DNA of 64,000 bases from the NCBI GenBank assembly GCA_903904515.1, contig CAIVCR010000049.1:62001-126000 (forward strand). Reading direction: 5' to 3'. Below, in pieces: positions 31,221 to 38,773 of the stretch; position 1 is the stretch's first letter; each line of letters opens with the position of its first letter. A program made the position numbers and the translations under genes. Under the pieces are notes generated by a model, which saw nothing but the letters and a program-made list of their open reading frames with translations, was not told the origin of the DNA and searched no databases. Source of the DNA: an uncultured Bacteroidia bacterium (GTDB taxonomy: Bacteria; Bacteroidota; Bacteroidia; Bacteroidales; Prolixibacteraceae).

Positions 31221-32075
31221 TTAAGCGTTGATGTGTTTTTCTGCATGGTAGGATGAACGAACCAGAGGACTACTCTCGACCATACTGAACCCTTTTTCAA
31301 GTGCGGCTTCCCGGTATTTGATAAAAGTTTCCGGTTTTATGAACTCCACAATTTTAAGATGATGAGAAGTTGGCTGAAGATATTGACCGATTGTCAAAAC
31401 TTTACAACCGACCTTAAGCAGATCGTCCATTGTTTCCAGGACCTCCTCTTCATGCTCACCGAGGCCAACCATAATTCCCGATTTGGGGACAAGTCCGGAA
31501 GCGGCAATAATCTCAATTACTTTTAGGCTTCTGTCGTAACGCGCAATATCTCTGACTTTTGGAGTCAATCTCCGAACAGTTTCCATGTTATGTGAGATTA
31601 CTTCAGGTTTGGCATCGATCACAACCTGTATTAATTCGGGTTTGGCATAGAAATCCGGAATTAAGGTTTCCATCGTAATTCCGGGATTTACCTCCTTGAT
31701 GGTTTTAATAGTCAATGCCCAAAAAGCTGCACCGCCATCATCAAGATCATCACGCGTAACTGAAGTTATTACGCAGTGTTTGATTTTCAGCGCCAGAATT
31801 GTCTCAGCCAGACGTCGAGGTTCTTCCATATCCACGGCATCAGGAATCATGTTTTTCACATCACAAAAACGGCAGTTTCGGGTACACTTTTCACCCAAAA
31901 TCATAAAACTGGCTGTTGAAGCTCCCCAACACTCTGCTTTATTTGGGCAGTTTCCACTCACACAGATCGTATTTAACTGCTGGTTGGCTGCCAGATTTTT
32001 CAGGGCAACATACTCCTTTCCTGAAGGAAGCGGAGTTTTCATCCAATCCGGAAGTCTTCGGGTAAGCGTTGTCAT
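31221..32075 (-). CDS. lipA: Lipoyl synthase
   Basis: NTICVSGNCPNKAECWG...ATFMILG-like ASFMILGEKCTRNCRFCDV (radical SAM CxxxCxxC), ITSVTRDDLDDGGA, KSGIMVGLGEHEEEV, LTIGQYLQPT. Confidence 0.97.
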   Translation of the reverse strand: MTTLTRRLPDWMKTPLPSGKEYVALKNLAANQQLNTICVSGNCPNKAECWGASTASFMILGEKCTRNCRFCDVKNMIPDAVDMEEPRRLAETILALKIKHCVITSVTRDDLDDGGAAFWALTIKTIKEVNPGITMETLIPDFYAKPELIQVVIDAKPEVISHNMETVRRLTPKVRDIARYDRSLKVIEIIAASGLVPKSGIMVGLGEHEEEVLETMDDLLKVGCKVLTIGQYLQPTSHHLKIVEFIKPETFIKYREAALEKGFSMVESSPLVRSSYHAEKHINA

Positions 32076-32124
32076 ATAATAGTATTGATATTCATAAAGT
32101 TATAATTACTGATTCGCAATTGGC

Positions 32125-32247
32125 TGCTGGCAACTTCTGCTGGCAACTGGCAGATTGCATAATTTCTGTATTGATTATCGAATATTTTTAAAATTTTAGT
32201 GAGTATAACGATTTTCAACCTTCAGTAATTTGCCAGTAGCAAGTTGC
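32125..32247. repeat. Intergenic direct repeat (TGCTGGCAACT x2, period 13) and imperfect inverted repeat
   Basis: TGCTGGCAACT at 32125 and 32138; arm GCAACTTCTGCTGGCAA (32130-32146) versus TTGCCAGTAGCAAGTTGC (32230-32247, reverse complement GCAACTTGCTACTGGCAA). Confidence 0.6.
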
Positions 32248-32303
32248 TAATTCAAAATTCATTTTATCCCAATTGTTTTTGGTATAGTCTGCCTTGTTAT
32301 CAC

Positions 32304-33209
32304 TTAAACAATCGTATAATCAAGATGGTTTAAATTAAAATAGGTTTCAGCTTCTTTTCTGTTCCGCGAAATGCCCAGAACATATCCTCCACCTCCTGAA
32401 CCACAGATTTTTAAGTAAAAATCGCCACTCTCAATTCCATATTTAAAATAATCTACCATATTTACCGGTATCATTGGCTTAAAATATGAGATCTGAAACT
32501 GGGAGTACTTACTCAATAGATTTTCAAAAGTACTGAAATCAGCAGCTAAAAGGGCATCTACGGTTTGATTTATTGTTGGGATATATTCAAAATCAATCTT
32601 CTGTTTGAAATCTGATTGATGATAGCGTTCAATAAAATATTTTACAAATGTTCCCGTATTTCCATGCGTATGGGAGTTGATCAGAAATAAAGTGTACTCA
32701 TTAGAAAATGGGGAGATGTCGATGGCACTATTCTGGGAATTCTGATTTTCCCAGAGAAGCGGTTTTTTAATCCACGAAATAATAGGATCAATTCCTGAGC
32801 TAACACCATGAAAACAGGATTCGATAGCTGTCAGGTACTTTTTAATAATCTGAATATCAAATGAATGATTAATATTTTTGTACCTGTCGAAAAGTGCTGC
32901 AGTAAGGGCTCCCGAGCTTCCTAAACCCGATCCGGAAGGAATTGATGAGTCAAAATACAACCCATTTTCAATATCCTGGTCAAATTGAGCGATATTCAGA
33001 AATTGAAAGTCGACCATCCGGGTTTTCAAAAAGTTGTATAATTTTCGCAATGCCAGATTCGATTCGTTAGCCAATTCTGAACGATCAATCTGTGAGGCGT
33101 CCGTGAAGCTGAACTTACCCGAAAAGCGGGGGTATGGAATGGCCAGAGCCTTTGAATCCAATAATATTCCATACTCTCCAAACAGAATTATTTTGGCAGG
33201 GTATTCCAT
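32304..33209 (-). CDS. Mevalonate kinase-like GHMP kinase
   Basis: MEYPAKIILFGEYGILLDSKALAIPYP, SSIPSGSGLGSSGALTAAL, CGSGGGGYVLGI; position in mevalonate cluster. Confidence 0.85.
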   Translation of the reverse strand: MEYPAKIILFGEYGILLDSKALAIPYPRFSGKFSFTDASQIDRSELANESNLALRKLYNFLKTRMVDFQFLNIAQFDQDIENGLYFDSSIPSGSGLGSSGALTAALFDRYKNINHSFDIQIIKKYLTAIESCFHGVSSGIDPIISWIKKPLLWENQNSQNSAIDISPFSNEYTLFLINSHTHGNTGTFVKYFIERYHQSDFKQKIDFEYIPTINQTVDALLAADFSTFENLLSKYSQFQISYFKPMIPVNMVDYFKYGIESGDFYLKICGSGGGGYVLGISRNRKEAETYFNLNHLDYTIV

Positions 33210-33210
33210 G

Positions 33211-34278
33211 TTATATCTTCTGTTCAGGTGTTAATTGCACAGGACCATTTCCCATCTTGTCATCAATCCATTGTCCACCTTCACAATACTGACTTAATGA
33301 CTTTTGGACAAATGAGAGTACTTGTTCACGTTGATCTTCATAATAGATCAGGTGGACATTTGGCCCGGCGTCGATGGTGTAAAAAATGTCGAGCCCGGTT
33401 GAGTCCCGGTACCGTTTTATCTCTTCAATAATATGTAATGTACCTGGTTTTAATAATAGCCCATCTGATCCTGATGTCATTAGCAAGGCGTGAAGGGAGA
33501 GGGCCTCATTTTCAGCAATCGATGCAATAGTTTGATAATCATTTGTGCGAATAGCCTCCGTTATTTTTTCGAGATTGGTGTTCGCCTGCGACTTCCTCCC
33601 ATCACGGTAGGGATGTTCGTTCATCAGGGCATGCCCTTTACTGCTGGATACCGATTTTTGCATGGAACTAACAATCAGGATGATATCCATTAACTTATTT
33701 AAACGGCTATCTTCGGGCAATAAATAAGGGGTGGCATATTCATCGGATGACTCTTTGAGACAGGGAGTGTTGCCCCATAAGACAAGACCGCCGTAGACAG
33801 ATCTGGAAGCGCTTCCTGATCCGAGCCTGGCAATATGGGATGATCTTCGAAAGAAAATCTCCCTGCTCATCTTTTTTCCGTTTACTAATTCCTCCATACT
33901 CACCAGGCAAAGGGCAAGTGCACTCATGGATGAGGCTGAAGAGGCAATACCTGTGGAATGGGGAAAATTATTTTCGCTGTGAAATTCAAGTTCATAATCA
34001 ACCAGGAATGGCATTTCGGGGAGCAAATTATTTAGAAGCAACTCCGTTTTCTTCTCAAATTGAGGCAGCCGATCACCATGAAAGTAGTAGTTAAGGGCGA
34101 TTTCACTATTCCCACTCTCCTTTTTGCGAAACGAGAGAAAGGTCGTAGTCGTTGATTTTTCGAGCGTAATGCTTAATGATCCATTCTCCGGAAGCTGATT
34201 CGCCCTTTTTCCCCAGTATTTAATTAGGGCTATATTCGAAGGGGCCCGCCAACCAATATTTATGTTCTCTTCGCTCAT
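33211..34278 (-). CDS. mvaD: Diphosphomevalonate decarboxylase
   Basis: IGWRAPSNIALIKYWGKRANQLPENGSLSITLEKSTTTT, FPHSTGIASSASSMSALAL, RLGSGSASRSVYGGLVLWG, YTIDAGPNVHLIY. Confidence 0.95.
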   Translation of the reverse strand: MSEENINIGWRAPSNIALIKYWGKRANQLPENGSLSITLEKSTTTTFLSFRKKESGNSEIALNYYFHGDRLPQFEKKTELLLNNLLPEMPFLVDYELEFHSENNFPHSTGIASSASSMSALALCLVSMEELVNGKKMSREIFFRRSSHIARLGSGSASRSVYGGLVLWGNTPCLKESSDEYATPYLLPEDSRLNKLMDIILIVSSMQKSVSSSKGHALMNEHPYRDGRKSQANTNLEKITEAIRTNDYQTIASIAENEALSLHALLMTSGSDGLLLKPGTLHIIEEIKRYRDSTGLDIFYTIDAGPNVHLIYYEDQREQVLSFVQKSLSQYCEGGQWIDDKMGNGPVQLTPEQKI

Positions 34279-34300
34279 CGTTTTCTAATTTTCAAATTTC

Positions 34301-35236
34301 CTAAACCTTATCTAAAACCATCTCACCGTACCTGAAGATGGTTTTTAAGTTTTTATTTATAAAGTAGTTGCGTACATATTCTTCAGTCTCGTCCGATACT
34401 GCCAGGATATAATCACCACCCCAGGCACCCAGCGATTTCACTGAACCCTTAAAATCGTTAAAATACATCGATTTAACAGGCTCAATTTGAATTATATTTC
34501 CAATTATTCTTTCATGCCGGTTTAATAATAGCTGAAATGTCTCCAGGTTATTTGCAGCTTCGAGTCCCAGCGTTAGTTCTGAAATTTCGGAGATGATCCT
34601 CTTATCAACAGTGGAAAGATCCAATTTCCGGATGCTCTCCCGGGAGTTCTGTTTCCGGTTAAGATAGACGAAATAAAGTTGATCTGCGAAATCGGGGTGA
34701 AAATTGGCTTCCCGGTAGGATGGTTGATTATCAATGATTTCATAGATAATCGGCGATAATGATCTGGCACAGGCAATATCGTAACCTGAACCGTTGAATA
34801 CCAGATTATTCAACTCAAATGGGTCACAATCGGCCCAATAGGCAATATTTGAAATCAGCGAACTGCTCGATCCTATTCCCCATGCCGGATCAAAATCCAT
34901 TCCGGATATTACCTGATAATCTAGAGGTTTATCCAGGAATTTTGGATTTAGCAATCTTGCAGCTTTAAGAATTCTAACCAGTGTCGCTGACAAGTCAGGA
35001 TTATTGGTTTCCGAAATTTGGAAGTCGGGTAGGAGCAGGGTGGCAGAAAGCCATAAATCATTAAAGATCTTTGATTTCCATTCAATTGAGGGGATACCGG
35101 AATGCTCTGTTATTGATAGTTCCTGTGTGAATTTTAACGGTAAGGCCAGTGAAAGGGCACCTTTAAGTACAAGGTATTCACCGGTTAACATCAATTTAGT
35201 TTGTGAGGTAAAAGATCTCATCTGCTCGGAATTCAT
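34301..35236 (-). CDS. GYDIA-family GHMP kinase (candidate phosphomevalonate kinase)
   Basis: TKLMLTGEYLVLKGALSLALPLKF, DPAWGIGSSSSLISNIAYW, NGSGYDIACARS signature; ATGA overlap with upstream mvaA. Confidence 0.88.
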   Translation of the reverse strand: MNSEQMRSFTSQTKLMLTGEYLVLKGALSLALPLKFTQELSITEHSGIPSIEWKSKIFNDLWLSATLLLPDFQISETNNPDLSATLVRILKAARLLNPKFLDKPLDYQVISGMDFDPAWGIGSSSSLISNIAYWADCDPFELNNLVFNGSGYDIACARSLSPIIYEIIDNQPSYREANFHPDFADQLYFVYLNRKQNSRESIRKLDLSTVDKRIISEISELTLGLEAANNLETFQLLLNRHERIIGNIIQIEPVKSMYFNDFKGSVKSLGAWGGDYILAVSDETEEYVRNYFINKNLKTIFRYGEMVLDKV

Positions 35237-36540
35237 ATTTTGCTCCTTAATGAAAGGATAAAGTCATTGACAGCCGAATTGCTTACTGTTTTATCCGAAA
35301 AATAGTCATTCGCCAGATTTCGTTCTGTTTCTGATGTACTAAGCTGGTTCAGAATATTTGAAAGATGCATTTTCATATGCCCGGTCTGAATACCAGTTGT
35401 AATGAGTGAAGCAATGGCAGAAAAATTATTGGCAAGTCCCGACGCTGCGGCAATCATCATTAGCTTTTTAGAATCAGGATATTTTAAAATAGCCATTACA
35501 TTTTTTACCATCGGATGAATTTGTGTAATTCCACCAACAGTGCCGATTGCCAGTGGAATTTCCAGTTCATACCTGAAGGTTTGATCAGTGAGTGTTACCG
35601 TTGTCAATCCCCGGTAATGTCCCTCTTTTGATGCGTATGCGTGAGCCCCGGCTGCCGTTGCCCGGTAGTCATTTCCGGTGGCCAATAGTACTGCATCTAT
35701 CCCATTGAAAATACCTTTGTTATGCGTTACGGCCCTGGATATATCGAGATTAGCTATATCAACCGATTGTTTAAATTTCGTGGCAAAGAGATTGTATGAT
35801 AAGCTTTTATTCCATCCCGATAATTGTTCCACCGGACATTCGACCCAGCAATTTACTTTGCAATCAGGTGTATAGTTTGACAGGATTGACATGATTATTT
35901 CAACTCTGTTGTCATGGGTATTCAGTTCAGATATGTTTTCCAAAACTGAGGCAAACTTTTCGAGTACGGTATTGATGAAATTTGCACCCATAGCATCCCC
36001 GGTTTCAAAGGAGACGTCAATCTGATAATATCCTGCCAGTTCATTTGTTTTATCGGAAAGAAGGATATCGGTAATTCCTCCACTCCGTTGCCTCATTTTA
36101 GCTGTTAACTCAAGAGTTTCATCTATTAGTTTTCTTTTTATTTCAGGAAACAGTTGTTGTATTGATTCCGGATTGCCATTCCAGGTAAAATGAACCTGGC
36201 CTTTTTTAGTCATCGCATCGACCTTTGCCTTGAAACCACCTCGTTCAGCCCAGAATTTAGCTGCTTTGGAGGCTGCGGCGACTACTGAACTCTCTTCAGT
36301 CACAAATGGGACAATATAAGCTTCCCCGTTAATCACCATATTGGTAACAACTCCTAAAGGGATAGGGAAATTACCGATATAATTTTCGATCATTTCACTG
36401 AATAACCGTTGTTGATCCCCATTAGGTGGGCAATAATCATCCAGGTGCAAGGAATCTCCTTCCGTCAGATCGGAATTGGCTGTTATGTAGTCCAGCCGTT
36501 GTTTATGGTCAAACTTTGAAAAACCGGAGATTACCTTCAT
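35233..36540 (-). CDS. mvaA: Class II hydroxymethylglutaryl-CoA reductase
   Basis: MIENYIGNFPIPLGVVTNMVINGEAYIVPFVTEESSVVAAASKAAKFWAERGGF, DAMGANFINTVLE, GTVGGITQIHPMVK. Confidence 0.95.
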   Translation of the reverse strand: MKVISGFSKFDHKQRLDYITANSDLTEGDSLHLDDYCPPNGDQQRLFSEMIENYIGNFPIPLGVVTNMVINGEAYIVPFVTEESSVVAAASKAAKFWAERGGFKAKVDAMTKKGQVHFTWNGNPESIQQLFPEIKRKLIDETLELTAKMRQRSGGITDILLSDKTNELAGYYQIDVSFETGDAMGANFINTVLEKFASVLENISELNTHDNRVEIIMSILSNYTPDCKVNCWVECPVEQLSGWNKSLSYNLFATKFKQSVDIANLDISRAVTHNKGIFNGIDAVLLATGNDYRATAAGAHAYASKEGHYRGLTTVTLTDQTFRYELEIPLAIGTVGGITQIHPMVKNVMAILKYPDSKKLMMIAAASGLANNFSAIASLITTGIQTGHMKMHLSNILNQLSTSETERNLANDYFSDKTVSNSAVNDFILSLRSKI

Positions 36541-36550
36541 ATCTGAGAAT

Positions 36551-37612
36551 TTAAAGGATTTTCTTTGGGACTTTTAAAGTCAGGAAGTTTTGAGCCATCC
36601 GGTAACCTTCAATTTGAGCGGTAACGAATTGCTGTAAATCATCATATTCACCCTGGCTATATTTTAAAAACGCAGAGGCTTGTGCGTAAATTGAAGGCAT
36701 AAGTGATTTTTGAGTGAGATAGAATCCGTCAAGATAACTATGTATTCCCCCGGATATAATAAGCTGGTTACAAGCGAATTTATCGCCATTTAACACCAGA
36801 TCATTGACCAGATCAACCATCTCTTCAGCGGGTACACCAACCTTGACAAATGGCTGATGCAATTCCTGTTTAAGGATTGTATTTCGCTGTATTTCAACCT
36901 TCGCAAAATTGGTACCTCCAAAAGCACCAAATTCAATGGCAGTGAGTGGTAATTGCAATAACCGGCGGATACTTTGCGGTCCAAAACCTTGTCCAACTTC
37001 TTTGACAATTAGTTGAAAATCAATTTTATCCAATAGTTTTTCGATAGTGTCTGCCGGTGAATTGTGAATTATATTTCCTTCCGGTTGCATCCATTCCTGA
37101 AGAGGGTTGACATGGATAATCAATCCATCTGCTTTTAGCCGGTCGATCAATCGTCGAAGAACATCGGTTTCTTTTTTCTCAATCAGCTCCTCAATTTGAG
37201 CAATCCCCAGATTTGCAAAGAGGGGATTCTCGTCACCCATCATCGAACGGACATCAAAGTCCTTAAAATAGGTGTCTTCGTTGAGCAACATCCGGCAGGA
37301 ACCTAGGCCCATTCCCATTCCAAACTCTTTACACGCCCTGGCAAGGTTATGATTTATCTTTCCAGACAACAGATGTCCACCTGTCATGCTTGAAATCCAT
37401 ATGGGAACTTTTAATTCTTTTCCTGCAAATGGGATTTTGTTTAAGGGTTTATCGGGAAAACCGGAGATCATCGGCTCGTAATAAAAACGACTATCAGCCT
37501 CATTTATATGTGTTTGAGATTGAAGCGCCAGAATAATATGATCCGATTTCCGTTTCGAATCGTCAGGATTTAATTGATTCATAAGATTATTCGGAAGATC
37601 TGCAATTGCCAT
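36551..37612 (-). CDS. fni: Type 2 isopentenyl-diphosphate delta-isomerase
   Basis: RKSDHIILALQSQ, PIWISSMTGG, MGMGLGSCRMLL, HVNPLQEWMQPEGN, VKEVGQGFGPQSIRRLLQLPLTAIEFGAFGGTNFA. Confidence 0.94.
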   Translation of the reverse strand: MAIADLPNNLMNQLNPDDSKRKSDHIILALQSQTHINEADSRFYYEPMISGFPDKPLNKIPFAGKELKVPIWISSMTGGHLLSGKINHNLARACKEFGMGMGLGSCRMLLNEDTYFKDFDVRSMMGDENPLFANLGIAQIEELIEKKETDVLRRLIDRLKADGLIIHVNPLQEWMQPEGNIIHNSPADTIEKLLDKIDFQLIVKEVGQGFGPQSIRRLLQLPLTAIEFGAFGGTNFAKVEIQRNTILKQELHQPFVKVGVPAEEMVDLVNDLVLNGDKFACNQLIISGGIHSYLDGFYLTQKSLMPSIYAQASAFLKYSQGEYDDLQQFVTAQIEGYRMAQNFLTLKVPKKIL

Positions 37613-37630
37613 TGTTTTTAAGAAATAGAA

Positions 37631-38773
37631 CTATAATACGTAACGCGAAATGACCATTTTTAAAATTTCGGAGGTCCCTTCGCCAATCGAAAGTAACCTT
37701 TGATCCCTGTAAAACCGTTCGATATGGTTTTCCCGCAAAAAACCGAATCCACCATGGATCTGAAGTGACTCACCGGCAATTTCACGGGCTATATCCGAAC
37801 AATAAAGTTTCGACATGGCAGCCTGCTTTCCAAATGGTAAACCGGCTTCCTTGAGTCTGCAGGTATGGTAAAGTGTATTTCTTGCTAATTCGATTTTCAT
37901 CGCCATTTCGGCGAGTTTAAACGATACGGACTGAAAATCAGACAACGATTTTCCAAATTGTTTGCGTTTTTGAGCATAATCAGAGGCCATTTCAAAGGCA
38001 CCCTGTGCAAGACCCAAGCCAATAGCTGCTATCGATAATCTTCCACCATCAAGTGTCGAAAGCATAATTTTCAACCCTTCACCCTTTTTGCCCAGAATAT
38101 TTGATTCGGGAACGCGACAATTTTGGAAATTAAGCTTTCCATTATCCACAGCGCGCCACATCAATTTCCCTTTTATTGGGGTTGTTTGATACCCGGGAGT
38201 TGAGCGATCGATTAATATGGCCGATAACTCCTTCTTTCCATCTTTTAACCCGGTAATGGCCTGCGCGGTAATCCCGGTTGCAATAGAGGAACAACTATTG
38301 GTAATAAACATTTTAGAACCATTTATAATCCAATGATTGTCTTCCAGTATTGCCTCCGTTTCAACCCCTTTGGCATCAGACCCGGCATTGTCTTCGGTCA
38401 GGCCAAAAGCCCACAATTTTTCACCATTACATAATCCCGGAAGATACTTTGTCCGTTGAGCCTCTGTCCCATATATGTAAATTGGGCTTATTCCAAGTGA
38501 GTTATGTGCAGCAATTGTCGCTGCAGGGGAGCTGTCTACACGAGCAAGTTCTTCAACTGCAATAATATAGGATAGATAATCCAATCCTTGTCCACCATAT
38601 TTTTTTGGCAGGGTAATTCCAAAAAGTCCCGCTTGCCCCATTTTTAATGCTAAATCAACAGGGAATTCCTCTTTTTCATCCTGTTCAATCGCAATCGGTT
38701 TAACTATACTTTCAGCAAAAGTTCTGATTTTTATCCGGTATTCTGAATACCTTTCATCTAACAATTCATTCAT
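37631..38773 (-). CDS. Acyl-CoA dehydrogenase, probably isovaleryl-CoA dehydrogenase by context
   Basis: GQAGLFGITLPKKYGGQGLDYLSYIIAVEELARVDSS, WAFGLTEDNAGSDAKGVET, RKQFGKSLSDFQSVSFKLAEMAMKIELARNTLYH, QIHGGFGFLRENHIERFYRDQRLLSIGEGTSEI. ATGA overlap with upstream gene. Confidence 0.92.
   Translation of the reverse strand: MNELLDERYSEYRIKIRTFAESIVKPIAIEQDEKEEFPVDLALKMGQAGLFGITLPKKYGGQGLDYLSYIIAVEELARVDSSPAATIAAHNSLGISPIYIYGTEAQRTKYLPGLCNGEKLWAFGLTEDNAGSDAKGVETEAILEDNHWIINGSKMFITNSCSSIATGITAQAITGLKDGKKELSAILIDRSTPGYQTTPIKGKLMWRAVDNGKLNFQNCRVPESNILGKKGEGLKIMLSTLDGGRLSIAAIGLGLAQGAFEMASDYAQKRKQFGKSLSDFQSVSFKLAEMAMKIELARNTLYHTCRLKEAGLPFGKQAAMSKLYCSDIAREIAGESLQIHGGFGFLRENHIERFYRDQRLLSIGEGTSEILKMVISRYVL

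Noticed and set aside
32125-32247. Possible CRISPR-like repeat/spacer structure
   Set aside because: Only two direct copies with a 2-bp spacer plus one inverted copy; no spacer-sized units and no cas genes.
35233-36540. Interpretation of the HMG-CoA reductase as part of mevalonate catabolism
   Set aside because: Class II enzymes are often labelled degradative, but mevalonate kinase, GYDIA kinase, MvaD and Fni are in the same operon and no HMG-CoA lyase is visible, so biosynthesis is favoured.
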